This document shows positions 12,708 through 23,497 of a DNA stretch of 64,000 nucleotides, one piece after another. The stretch is taken from the NCBI RefSeq assembly GCF_000005505.3, contig NC_016131.3, positions 7,275,501 through 7,339,500 of the forward strand, in the 5' to 3' direction. The stretch is from Brachypodium distachyon. Its lineage: Eukaryota > Streptophyta > Magnoliopsida > Poales > Poaceae. Under the pieces are notes generated by a model. That model saw only the letters and a list, made by a program, of their open reading frames with translations, did no database searches and was not told where the DNA came from. Each line of letters starts with the position of its first letter. Within the stretch, counting starts at the first letter, position 1. The position numbers and the translations under genes were made by a program.

Positions 12708-13740
12708 TACCATGCAAACTTTTACCATATTGGGTTTTGTAAATATATCAGCCAATTGTTGCGCTTTTGGAACTATTATTCTGCAGCATTTCCAGCCGCT
12801 TCAGTCGTATTGCTGCTCATTTTGTCTTATCAAAGTGGTTGAATTAATTCTCTCTGGTCCAGTAGGTTTGCTGATCAGGAGTCACAAATTAGTACCTGTA
12901 GTACTGCAGAGAGATTGAGAGAGTAGTATCATTAGATCGGGCGTGCGTGTTGATCTTTGGTCAACCCTCACTTGCCAAAAGAAAAGGCAGGTATTTTAAT
13001 TTAATGCAACTTAAAGAACAATGAACACAATGAGTGTAGTTGGACGGTACCGGCATACCATCAATGCTAGTGAGCTTGCACGTGCAACCCTCGTTTCAAC
13101 AATATGTGACATCTTGAATTCTACCTTCTACCTTTTTTATATGGTGGCTTGTCTTTCTACAATTTTTTTATCTATCTTACTTTTAAGCCAAAATGCTAAA
13201 GTTGGGCCTCCAAAAATGCTCACATTTTCTTTATAAAATCATCAAATCTGAACCACGATGACCTTTAAAAAAACATAAACCAAAAACACTGAAGCCACGC
13301 TCTGCAACCCCACTCGGCGATCCTCAGGCTTCTCACCAGGTGGATAACAGTAGTGGAATTATGTCTAAATCTTCTCATTGCAGTACCCATATCCCCGAAG
13401 GCAAAAACTTGATGATTAAAACTGGAGCTTACTAAACTAAGATACTGAGTCCCAAAGCCTAATTCAAGAAATAGGTTCAGTATAATTCAATGGTGCTTCT
13501 GGAAGAAATTCCCAACATCATGTTTAAGCCTAAAAGCTGCATATTATACAAGTTTCTTTTCATGGGATTGGTGCCTTGTAGCAAGAATATTATCTCTGTT
13601 TCCTGCATAATATTCCCTGTTTCGCTATCTGGTGTGTGACAAGCACAGGTCATAGGGTCAACTCACCCCAGTGTAGTCACTGCAAATGACATGACAAAAT
13701 TTGATGCAAACATGAGAATATGTATATATGAATCAGGAAC
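12708..13740. other. Intergenic, nothing recognised
   Basis: This stretch is AT-rich and of low coding character. It contains the likely 3' end of the TauE-family transcript, but I could not fix a polyadenylation site. No repeat ends or gene fragments were recognised. Confidence 0.5.
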
Positions 13741-13891
13741 CTTCCATCAGGCCCGATCACACAGCAGGTGTTGAACAGCTGCCCTGATCCTGAGCCTGAA
13801 CCTTTCTCGGGTACGGATCCACCTACGATGGTGATCTTCCTGGAAACCATCACCTCTGACAGCATCGAGATCGACGGCGACCCTCCGCCGT
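13741..13891 (-). pseudogene. Single exon of an omega-amidase (nitrilase-family) gene
   Basis: Read on the minus strand, these 151 bases encode a peptide containing GGGSPSISMLSEV, then KITIVGGSVPEK, a Gly-Ser stretch, and QLFNTCCVIGPDG. This matches the central part of plant omega-amidase/NIT2-type carbon-nitrogen hydrolases, in the segment just before the conserved HRKIHLFDIDIPG block. The exon is bounded by AG on the 5' side and GT on the 3' side, so it looks like one intact exon. I searched by eye for the preceding (EIWNSPYS-type) and following (HRKIHLFD-type) exons within several kilobases and found neither. The GSGSGSG run is longer than usual. It is therefore most likely a transposed or left-over exon fragment, not a working enzyme; the catalytic Lys and Cys regions are absent. 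Confidence 0.6.
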
Positions 13892-14013
13892 CTATGTTTT
13901 ATACGTACGAAACACAAAATGAAGAAGCAGTAGCATTACTCTAAACAATCAGAAATGCACCATATATAGAGAAAATATGACTCAAGGTTCTTAGTTTACC
14001 TACCATCTTTGAT

Positions 14014-14159
14014 TTAATACATCTCCTTCTGGATGATTTTCACTACCTGCGAGAAGAACATGCAAAATAAAGTGGGGGAAGCTAGAAAAGAGAGAAGTAA
14101 GAAAGCACCAGTACCCTGGTGATCTGGGCCAGTTCATAGTGTAATATCTTCTTTTGCAT
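14014..14159 (-). other. Possible pair of terminal exons of an unidentified gene
   Basis: On the minus strand 14159-14115 reads MQKKILHYELAQITR and is followed by a GT. After an AG, 14046-14014 reads VVKIIQKEMY and a stop. The joined frame is open and amphipathic, like the end of a coiled coil. A further open piece reading YIAELQALILQAARGQ lies at about 14453-14406. No family was recognised and the upstream exons are uncertain. This could equally be chance, so it is recorded only as a lead. Confidence 0.2.
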
Positions 14160-14499
14160 CTACTGTTGGAGTGAGGAACCCCAAAAGCCGTATGTATAAC
14201 TATATTCAAAATATTACTGGGCGATGGATATCTAATCGAGACAGAAGTCTAAAAGCACCAGAAAGACCATATGCATAGTTTTGCTTCAGATCTGATAAAA
14301 GAGAGCCGGAAATGTAATGACAGGTTTATCTTTCATCTAAAATATATAATACACCTTCAGTAGATAATTTTACTACCTACTTATTAATTAATTTCTTGCA
14401 TATATACTGTCCTCGAGCAGCTTGCAAAATGAGAGCTTGCAGTTCAGCAATATAGCTGGTGAGTACATGCATCCAGTACAAAATAAGAATTCTCAGAGC

Positions 14500-17190
14500 A
14501 TCCGATGACTAAGCCAACAACATGTATGGTATACTAAGAAAGTGCCCTGTTAATAACTCAAAGCTGGATGCAGGGAGCTTTTGGTCGCCGTTCTGATGAC
14601 ACAGCAGTGGAGGCAGAAACATAATTACCACCAACGAAAACCTGATAATGTTTCATCTGAATCACAGCATTGGGTCTAATTCATTTAAATAATTCATTGG
14701 TTTAGAAATAACAATCTGCACCATAAGCTTGGCCATTATTTTAAAACAAGTTTTCTGAAGTATAGTTGCTGAGACAAGGGACATTCTGAGATATGAATGG
14801 CGTGAAACTAAAAACCATGGCAGCTCAGTGTTAAAAAAAACAAGGGAGGTGATTTGGGTATTTAGATGGTTTTTTTTTGTAGATATGTGTATAGATTTAA
14901 TGTATGGAAGATCAATAGAATAGAGAGACTTGAATCACCTTTTTCAGGTGTGCATTTCAATCACGGAATGAACTTAGAAATGCTATGAGGAAGAATCACA
15001 TTAGTTTAGTTCAGATTCTTGATGGAACAATTGCCATTAAAAAACTTGATCAAACTTGATCAAATCTATAAAAAAAATACCCATAAAATTCTTGCATATC
15101 TTTGTAACAATACACTAATACCAAATGAACAAACCTCATTGCCTTCTACAGTGTACCTTACGGAAAGAAATTTGGATGAAACACAAATACCTGGTGTGCG
15201 TAGAACGGTTTATGTGCTAATGTGGTAAGGTTTGATCACCATACACATGAAGCATCACCTGTGCAACATCTCCAGCTCGCGCGTCCCCATATGGGTCGGC
15301 TCCGGCCGAGCGCCACCCATCCTGCTACTCCGCGCGCTAGAGCAAGCCGAGGTTGAGAAAATTGAAAGAGGCAGGCCTCGCCGGCCAGCCTGCTCCGCAC
15401 GTGCCGCTCCAGCTCCAGCTCCCTCACGTACTGCCAGAATCAATTCAAGCATTACCAGAACAGAAGCCAGAGAGAAGAATCAGTTCTGAACTTAACTGAA
15501 CTACATCTGACAAATGCTAAATTAAGACCAGAACAGTAATATTCCTAGTAATCCTAGTTAGTTGCACGGGAACCTGAAGAAAACTGCGCACACACTTTTT
15601 TTTGAAGGAACCTGGACACGTACCTAGGCATAGTGAATAATAAAATCTACAATGAATGAATTACCCTAGAATAAGAATGAAAAGGAGTTGTTAAGTGTTA
15701 AGTGCTAGTGAATTTGTGCAAAACCCACTTACATTATGGAAGTACCAATCGATGGTTAAATTGGCCAAACTCGATGGCCACACTTCTCGTGTCCTTTGCT
15801 TGGAAGAGGTATTTTTCTCTCTGGTAGCACAGTATAGTGATGAGATTACATGCTTATGCTGTTGATAGATGATTCCTTGTGTTATATATATATTCTCTGG
15901 CAACCAAATTTTGAATTATAACCATCCGATCTGATGGCAACCTAACCGCCAAAAAGTTAAACCAAATTAGGACTGAATGTTTTCAGTACACCCAATCCAA
16001 TTTGTTGAATCCAACGGCCTAACAAATACTCCCTCCGTTCCACAAAGATTGGCATGGTTTTGAACTATAGCTAGTTCAAAGTCAGGCCAATCTTTATGGA
16101 ACGGAGGGAGTAAATCATCCAGCACAGATTCTAATCAAACATCAAAGCACATAACAAAATTTGGGAAAATTGAACACGAACTGGTTGCTATGACAGAAAG
16201 ATTTACAACATGGCAGAGCTTAAAACTGGTTGCTATGAACAAAGATCGATCGGACATCGGACCGCATCAAATTCGGAATATTAGCTTCAGAGTTAGTAAC
16301 AACTTCATGATCAGCCTTAGAAAAAAGCACACCTGATTTGTGGAAGAAAGAATGGGAGAGTCAGGTCCATTTTATTTGCACTGCTTGTATTGATAAGAGC
16401 ATGATGGTTGTCAAATACCGATGCTTTAAATTTTCTAAAATTGCACAAATTCTGTCTCCCAGTCAAAAGCATGTAAATACCTATTAACGAACAACTCCAA
16501 AAAGCTAGTACTTCCTAACTTATGCAGCATGCAAAGTATACAAGAAACAGAGAAAGGATCAAGCTAATCATCCTTCTTATCCTAGTATTGTTGCGTCAAT
16601 GTAAACTCTTCGGCCTGGAAAAGACCTACAGTGACGCAACACAATGGAACAATTCATCTGACATTGAAGCACTAACCTCAAACGCGGCGGCGTGATGAGC
16701 AGCGCGCAGCGGCGTGGCGCCCGGGGGACGGAGGCCGCAGAAGGGTTACCGCGGCCAGGGCGTCGTGTCGCGCGATGGGGCGTGTGGGGCAGGGCGGCAA
16801 TGGTAGCGTGACGCGACCACGGGTCGGGGCGTTGCGCGACGACAGCGGGGCGTTGTGTACTTGCATCGGTTTGTTAAACCCAGACACACAGGCTTCACAA
16901 AAGGCGGAAACTAACACCACGAGTAGACATCAGCAAAGCGCTAAAGACATTATCACTACTAATAGTTGGCATTTCAGCAGCAAAGCTTTAGAGCTGCCGA
17001 ACAGGTATAATGATCCTTCCATACAAGCTTTCCCCAGATCATGATGCACATCATGCCCTCTAGACAATACAAAGCAGCTTCCTATCAAACATATACAAAA
17101 AGGAGGGCAGCAATTGAGGTAGTTTGCTTGCATTGCATCTCTTGGAAATCCTACAAACTTACAGGTTGCACCAGAAGCAGCAAACAAGAG
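14500..17190. other. Intergenic with two GC-rich scraps
   Basis: Most of this stretch is AT-rich and featureless. Two GC-rich blocks, 15245-15430 and 16680-16870, are open in several frames but give no recognisable protein. They may be gene fragments, possibly 5' exons of the uncertain gene noted near 14 kb. A Stowaway MITE at 16029-16110 is listed separately. Confidence 0.4.
16029..16110. mobile_element. Complete 82-bp Stowaway MITE
   Basis: It runs from CTCCCTCCGTTCCACAAAG to the inverted end CTTTATGGAACGGAGGGAG and is flanked by TA on both sides. The centre (TTGAACTATAGCTAGTTCAA) is also palindromic, so nearly the whole element folds back on itself. Confidence 0.9.
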
Positions 17191-17196
17191 AAAGAG

Positions 17197-17222
17197 AGAT
17201 GGAGAGAGAGAGAGAGAGAGAG
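17197..17222. repeat. GA microsatellite
   Basis: A run of GA dinucleotides lies immediately after the stop codon of the minus-strand gene that ends at 17233, so it is in that gene's 3' UTR as a CT tract in the mRNA. Confidence 0.85.
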
Positions 17223-17232
17223 ATCCTGATCT

Positions 17233-18486
17233 TCATTCTGGGAGAACTTCACCTTCACCGATCGCTGTGTTCATGATTTTTGTTGATACATCTAGGTCTT
17301 CTTTTTGAGTTCCGTCGACTTTATTTTCCACCTGACTGGAGGATGTGCCACTATCTCCATCCATGGATGTGACCTTCTGGGCATCAGATGAAACCAAAGC
17401 CACAGTCCCATTTGGGGGAGAATTCAGCTCAGCTGATGCCAGATCAGTGGAGAGCTGTGTCTGATTGTCCAATGCCACTGCTGAATTTATTTGCTGCTCA
17501 TGTTGACCTTTCAAAGAAGTTGAATCACTTCTCTCTGATCCAGTATGGTTGCTGGTCAAATTTACTATAGCTGGCTCAGTCTGGCTTTCTGAGACCATGC
17601 TGGGAGTGCTCGGATTTGGATTGGAAGATGCATTAGTTGAGGAGGCTCCATATTCCTCAATAGGATTGGTTCCATTCACTCCAGGGCCTCGAAATGTTAT
17701 TCCATTTGATAAATTGGCGGTGCCTTCAAATATCCTATCCATGCTCTTCAGTTGTTCCTCTGGGAGAGGTTTTGTGATTTGGGCATCATGGTCCACAGAA
17801 CCTGAGACATTATCACCTCTAGAACTCTTCTCCCTGGCCTTGCGAGCTTCCTCCGCCTTGTGTTCAGGTTCCTGGTTTTCGTTAGAAACTGCAGAGGAAG
17901 CATCATCCACGTATAAGATTTTCTCCTGGGCATGATGGGTCAGCTCATCTTGCTGCAATGGAGTTTCATGAGTAACAGCACTAGATACATCATCACCATG
18001 GAAACTCTTCTCTTGATCCTCCTGAGACCGCTCCTTCCGTTCTTCGTCCTCAAACACACCCACACCATCAGATCCTTCATCCTTATCAGCAGAGTGCTCA
18101 CCAGGCTCAGGAAGATCATCATCCTTGTCCAGGTCTGGCTCATCAATGGGATCGTCGTCATGCTCGTCATGCTTGATTTCTTGCTCTATCTCTTCAGTAT
18201 CTTCATCCTCTATCCGTTCATCTAGTGTTGATGAATCGGCCTCCATCTTTGCCGGCAGGCCCTTCCGGCCCAATCTGACGATATCCCCCTGGCTCTGATC
18301 ATCTTTACGCACGTCACTGGTGTCGTTATTGGCATCGTTTTCAGTATATGCCGCCTTCTTTTCGTACGAATGCTTTACTTGGTAGAGCAACCAAACAGAG
18401 ACGATAACCAAAAGACTTATCTGAAGAGCTTTCTTTAGCTTCAGACCTCTCGATCTGTGGTTTCTGCTAGAGCTCTGCCTCAGCAT
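17233..18486 (-). CDS. Acidic single-pass membrane protein of unknown function (417 aa)
   Basis: This is one uninterrupted ORF of 418 codons. A basic N-terminus (RSRGLKLKKALQ) is followed by one hydrophobic segment at about residues 21-36 (LQISLLVIVSVWLLYQ). The remainder is a strongly acidic, Ser/Asp/Glu/Asn-rich tail, which predicts a type II single-pass membrane protein with a disordered tail. Residues 88-160 are especially rich in Asp and Glu. Three imperfect repeats begin with EK and contain DDVSSAV, DDASSAV and DNVSGSV (about residues 159-236). The C-terminal third contains several N-x-S/T sites that could be glycosylated if luminal. Upstream, a probable 5'-UTR intron spans 18578-18666. 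I do not recognise a named family; similar acidic one-helix proteins are annotated as uncharacterised in grasses. It is a real gene judging by ORF length and composition, but its function is unknown. Confidence 0.75.
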   Translation of the reverse strand: MLRQSSSRNHRSRGLKLKKALQISLLVIVSVWLLYQVKHSYEKKAAYTENDANNDTSDVRKDDQSQGDIVRLGRKGLPAKMEADSSTLDERIEDEDTEEIEQEIKHDEHDDDPIDEPDLDKDDDLPEPGEHSADKDEGSDGVGVFEDEERKERSQEDQEKSFHGDDVSSAVTHETPLQQDELTHHAQEKILYVDDASSAVSNENQEPEHKAEEARKAREKSSRGDNVSGSVDHDAQITKPLPEEQLKSMDRIFEGTANLSNGITFRGPGVNGTNPIEEYGASSTNASSNPNPSTPSMVSESQTEPAIVNLTSNHTGSERSDSTSLKGQHEQQINSAVALDNQTQLSTDLASAELNSPPNGTVALVSSDAQKVTSMDGDSGTSSSQVENKVDGTQKEDLDVSTKIMNTAIGEGEVLPE

Positions 18487-18577
18487 TATTAGACTATAGA
18501 GGTAACAGAACCACCTCTAAAATCCAAAGTCTGGTCCTAAATATCTCCAGCCACCAGTTCAACACCTTGAAGCCTTC

Positions 18578-18666
18578 CTACATGGAAAAAATAGCAATAC
18601 ATAAGCATCCGTTCTTGCTACCACGGGCGGAGGACCCAGTAGGGCAAGGTAGGGCGGCCGACCTAC
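18578..18666 (-). other. Probable 5'-UTR intron of the 417-aa protein gene
   Basis: On the minus strand, AAAATCAAG/GTAGGT is a good donor, and TTTTTTCCATGTAG/GAAGG a good acceptor. They lie 92-180 bases upstream of the start codon. The exon upstream of it (about 18667-18950) is CT-rich on the coding strand, as grass 5' UTRs usually are. This is inferred from splice motifs only. Confidence 0.5.
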
Positions 18667-19059
18667 CTTGATTTTTGCCTCAGTTACGGATTGGGGAAGA
18701 TTATGAAACGGGGAGCTAAAGGGCGGAACCCGTTCGTGGGGGTGACGGGAGGAGAAACGGTCGGGAGCGAGAGAATCGAAGGGGAGATCAACCTGCGGTG
18801 GAGGCGCTCGCGCGAGGAGGAAGACGATGGGCGCTCGGCAGCGGGATGGGTGGCGGCGCTCGGCCGAGGAGGAAGAAGATCCAGGGAGCGAGGGGACTGG
18901 GTCGCTCGGCAGAGGGAGGGAGGGGGTATAGTAGCCAACTACCGGCGAGGAGGGAGAGGGGCAGAGAGAGGAAGCAGTAAACCAGCTCGATTACACAGTT
19001 ACACGCAGTAAATTAAAGTTTAGTCCACAGCGTAACCGATTAAGCGCGCAAAAGCTCTC

Positions 19060-19316
19060 GTTGGTGCGAAAATGCATTGGTCAGACCTTGTTTGCTTATT
19101 TGGTCAGGATTATTTGACTTTTGGTTTTTAAGCCATAAAAGTATCTATTTAGATGCTTTCAGCTTTAACTTTTGATATTTTATTTGATATTTTTAGATGA
19201 TGGTATAAGCAAAAACCTAAAGTCAAAATGACCTAAATAGGAAAATCAAGTGTTTTTTTGGCTTATAAGCCAAAAGAAAAAAAAAACAGTTTTAACCCCA
19301 ACCAAACAGGGCATTA
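19060..19316. mobile_element. Possible MITE with CCTGTTTGG-type ends
   Basis: The left side reads ACCTTGTTTGCTTATTTGG and the right side AACCAAACAGGGC, which are imperfect inverted copies of an end seen in many grass DNA transposons. The interior contains AAGCCATAAAAG and its near-inverse CTTATAAGCC. The borders are approximate. Confidence 0.35.
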
Positions 19317-19329
19317 GACCCTAAGCAGC

Positions 19330-20780
19330 TACTTCAAGACTGATTGAAAGAGCATTTCTTTCCTAAGTGGTTTTGGTGGTGATGACAACGTGTTGTGTGG
19401 ACTAATCGTGCGTTAAGTTTTTCAGATTTGATATCAAATGGTGCAAAACGATTCGATGCCCTCAAGATTGGAAAAGAAGCGTAGTGGAGTTTAACGGCGT
19501 TTTCGTTTATTGAGTCGTAGGAACTTCATACTATTAAGAGGAAATCAACATGGAAAGATAATTGGTGAATCGCCTTTCACGTACACAAATATACATCTTG
19601 CACCCACATACAACCTACCCAAAAGTGAGAGAGATCAATTTTTTAGTCTAGCTGTTGTGCCCGTGTTTGCTCATGTCCGAAAGTTCCGGTGGAGTTCCAG
19701 GCGACCGGAACTTCCACCCTACCTCTGGATCAGCTCCGCGATGCTACCGACTAGAGCATGTTTTTCCAAAGATTGGACCAGAGCTGGGCCGGAATTTCCT
19801 GTGATCGGCGGAAGTTCCGTCCTGGAACTCACAATGCATAACGTTTAGATTTTGGGAAGTCCATTTAAATAACCTTTCGTCGCCAACGGGTATCTTGCCC
19901 AAGCACGAAGCCAAGAACAACCCTCTCTCCCAAGAACTCCATAAGATTAAATCTACTAGATCTTCCTCCTTGTTGATTTTTTGAGGATTGGAGGAGAAGA
20001 GTTAGATCTAGGGTTTCACCAAGTCACAAAGTTGATTCCCCTTGTTTCTCTTGTGAATTTTCATTTCTCTTGGACATTTTTGGGAGCCCTAGACGGAAAC
20101 GGTTGCCTTGAGCTCTCCCTTGGTGTGAGGAGCTCGGGGATTGGATTGGGATCCTCCAATTGAGTAGTGGAGCTAGCCCCGGTCAAAATTATAAGGGTTC
20201 GGACTTTGCCCTCAAGGAAGCCACTAAGAGCATGTTCAATGCAAGATACTTAGGGAGGTGCTTGCACAAAGAAAACCGGGTTTTGTCTAAAGCACTGGTG
20301 CTTGTGTTCTATATGACATGTGCTTAATTAAACACTTCTAGTGTAGAAATAAGCACTGGTGCTTGAGAATAAATCGGTTTAATTTTGTAGCACTACCTTA
20401 AGCACCTTGCATTGAACATGCTCTAATGGAGCTCACCTCACCTTTGTAGTGTTGTGAGAGGATAATAGAGCGAGCCTTTGTGGCGTCTCTCTACTTTGTG
20501 GTAGAGCACTCCTCCAAACGGAGACGTACCTATCCCAATCGGTGGAACTCCGGTGAAAACGTTCGTCTCTCGTGTGGTATCATTTTCACCATTTACATTC
20601 TTGCTATCTATTGTTGCTTCGGCTATCGCACTTCATACTAGGGTTGCATTCACTTTAGAGAATTTAGTAAATCTTAGGATTAAGTGTTTATATCAGATTC
20701 GGGAGCTGTGTGGACACGGATTTAAACTCAATAACAAATACATAATATGTGTTCGAATATATCGTAAACGGTTATGATAC
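19330..20780 (+). mobile_element. LTR-retrotransposon-like sequence, no coding part
   Basis: The text resembles long terminal repeat and leader sequence of grass LTR elements: a run-on of short, purine-rich clauses such as CCTTTGTGGCGTCTCTCTAC and GGTGGAACTCCGGTGAAAAC, with no ORF. Neither a gag-pol frame nor a matching second LTR is in the window. It would be a solo or fragmentary LTR. A Tourist-like MITE is inserted in it. Confidence 0.4.
20228..20423. mobile_element. Tourist-like MITE, 196 bp, TAA target duplication
   Basis: The ends GAGCATGTTCAATGCAAG and CTTGCATTGAACATGCTC are perfect inverted repeats of 18 bases. TAA is present immediately on both sides (20225-20227 and 20424-20426). 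That is the target-site signature of PIF/Harbinger-derived MITEs. It sits inside the LTR-like sequence and is younger than it. Confidence 0.88.
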
Positions 20781-21595
20781 TGTAGCAGAGCGATGTCGGA
20801 CCAGAAAAGAACAATAATAAATGTACATTACGCGCATAAAGGAGACACAAATAATACTTTGAGAATATCCGTTCACTATTGTCCGTTTCTGGTGGCTATA
20901 CACACATCTAACTCACACGAGATTTTGCACATAACCCCCTATCATTGAGTTTAAAGTGGTTGGTGGAACTTTTTCATGAGCCGTGCATCTTTTATCCAAC
21001 GACTTGTACGCTAAAAGTTTACACGTTTACACAGAACGAGGATTCTTCGGTTTGTAGTTAGATTGAATAAACCAGGCTCCCAACAAATTTATGTGCACGT
21101 GGTCGACGAATTAACCCGGCGGACTAGATGGGAATTGAATTTTGTTCCCCAAATCACCTTCTAGAATGTTTTCCTTCTTTCTCTGTCGAGTTCAATCTGC
21201 CAGCAGCTCTGACCTTTTGGACGATCGGAGAGGAGATCAATCAACATTCCACTCGTGCTTTCTTCATATCAGCACTACTCCGTACCATAGATCGACGTGG
21301 GTGCAACTTCTCTCGACCTAGCTACCAACACATGCTCTCATATCTAGTCCAGGGGAGTTCAACCTTACAAAGAGGTGTTACACGCACTCACACTGTTAGG
21401 CGCAGGGTAGGTCGATCCGTGGCAAGGAATTTCCTGGTTTATTCCCATGCTCGCTAGGTGTACTACATTTGGTTATATCCTGTTCCAGACATGCACGATG
21501 TAACTGGTCACCGGAAATTTCTGGAAAAAAAGGAAATTACATGCCACTTTTTGTCTAAGCGAGTAATAGTTTTTTGACAAACATCCGGTGATTCA

Positions 21596-21692
21596 TCGAC
21601 GGAAGAATTCAAGAATCAGTTGATTGAAAACTCCAAGGCACACCGGTCGTCGACGGAAGAATTCAGGAATCAGTTGATTGAAAACTCCAAGG
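21596..21692. repeat. 43-bp tandem direct repeat
   Basis: Two copies begin TCGACGGAAGAATTCA and end GAAAACTCCAAGG, at 21596-21638 and 21650-21692, a period of 54. They differ at one base over 43 (A/G after AATTCA). The short intervening segment is partly shared. Confidence 0.85.
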
Positions 21693-22209
21693 GCACTGTT
21701 TTGGCAACCAGGAATAAAAGCTGGCTCCCTTTAAAAAAAAAGCTGGCATCGATCGGTCGCATCGTCATTGAATAGCACTGGCCTAGGGCTAATGCCATAC
21801 TACCAGAAGACAGGCATGTCTGCACCGTAATTAAGGACCAGCACGTAGTGCACTATGGCCAGTGGGGCAGTGGCCGGGTCTTCTTGGTCGACATATCGGC
21901 GCCACCGAAGCTCAAAAACTGACCAACCATTTCCTTTTTTTTTCCCTGGGAAGTGACCAACCATTTCTACACATATGACGATTTGGCATCTTGAATGGTT
22001 TGAACGGTGGTTGATATTAATTTTTCTTTTCTTTCTAATATGTTTTTTTCATGAATCCACGTGTCATCTTCTTTCTTTGTAGTCTTGGTACCCGTGTAGT
22101 ACCTGTTACTTCTTCAAGTAACCACTACTTAGTTTTAGTATTCATCTCCTTTCTCATTGGTCACTAACTATTTCTTGATACCCGTGAAGTACCCCTTATC
22201 GAGGATGCC

Positions 22210-22480
22210 CTTAGGCTGGTCATAGTGGGGAGTAACATGAGCCAGTAACATGCATACGTTACTAGTATATGTTATTACTTCAATAGTGGGTAGTAACATA
22301 TTTGTGGTAACATAGAAACCTCATTTATTAGTTCTATAGACTCATTGTATTTTAGGAAATGTGATGTGATAGTACCCAGTTACCTCAACCCTCTCTTTCA
22401 TCGTTAATAACATGACACATCACCAAAATTGTTTTAGTTGCCACATGCGTTACTCTCGCTAGTATTAATGCATCAGGCGC
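22210..22480. mobile_element. Fragment of a GGCTGGTCATAGTGGGGAGTAA-type MITE
   Basis: The left end GGCTGGTCATAGTGGGGAGT followed by repeated AGTAACAT words is typical of an abundant pooid MITE. The expected inverted right end (CCACTATGACCAGC) is missing, so the copy is truncated. Confidence 0.5.
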
Positions 22481-23100
22481 CGTCTTGGTTTCACGTGGCT
22501 AGTGGCTACTATTCACAAGCAACGACATGCATCGTCGTCGTGACCTGTTGCGGTGTTGCTATAAAAAAGTTATATTGATTTTTAGCCAGAGATCTCGATC
22601 GTATAAGCTTTACGTGGCGTTACGTGGACAGAGTATATTTTCTTTTCCGAATATATATCACGGCACGTCTCCTATTTATTCCGCGAAAGCGTTCCATCGA
22701 TACATGCATCAACGTGTAGTGGAGTAAAATATTGCACTCTTAGCTATCTAGCGTGGTCAAAGTTTGGCTCTTCCATGTGAAACGGATAAAGATGGATGAG
22801 ACCGGCCTGATCCTTGCTGGATCGCCCGGTGCAGATATTTGATCGTGACGGCGAAGGGTCAACTCCCAACCGAGAGAAAGGAAAACTTTAATTTCGTCAG
22901 TGCCCATAATCCAAACATCACGGCACTGGTTTATAATTTAGAACAGCCGGAACAGAACACCTTTTTTTGGTGGGTGGGGAGATGGGGGAGAAATCATTGC
23001 ACTCGTTCTTTTTATTTTAGGAAGAGAGAAATCACAACAGCCTTGGTTGAAATGTTGGGCCGTTCTCCTTGATTTGCAGCTCACAGTATTCCCGTCCTTT

Positions 23101-23106
23101 TATAAA
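23101..23106 (+). promoter_or_regulatory. Candidate TATA box of the OSCA-like gene
   Basis: TATAAA in the context CCTTTTATAAACAGCCCG lies about 390 bases before the 5'-UTR intron donor and at the left edge of a GC-rich block. A leader exon starting near 23130 would fit. Inferred from motif and position only. Confidence 0.4.
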
Positions 23107-23497
23107 CAGCCCGAAGTTCGCGAAGCCCATCATACGTAGAAGACGATTCGATTCAGCCCATGGATCGGACGGGACGTTACCGGGCCGCTTCCGTCACCCA
23201 TCAATCAAAAGGAAAAAAAAAGTCGTTACCGGGCCGTGGCACGGGGGACGTTTACGACGAAGACGGCAAACAGCCGCGCCACGTGTCATCGCCCCACGGG
23301 ACGCACGCGCGGAGGCGGCTGCATGCAGGGACGCAAACGCAACGCGCGACCCCACCCACCAGAAGCGGGGCGATCGATCGCGCGGTTGCCCTCCGCCCTA
23401 ATCCCCCACACCGGCGCGCCGCCGCCCGTACGCCGTCGTCCAGGGGCACCGCCGGCCACCGGCGCGTCCTTCCTCGCCATCCACGGCACCGATCCAG

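Larger units (their letters stand above)
20781..23090. other. Intergenic, repeats only
   Basis: No gene was recognised. A 43-bp direct repeat (21596-21692) and part of an abundant grass MITE (22210-22480) are listed separately. ORFs in this interval are short and without family resemblance. Confidence 0.5.
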
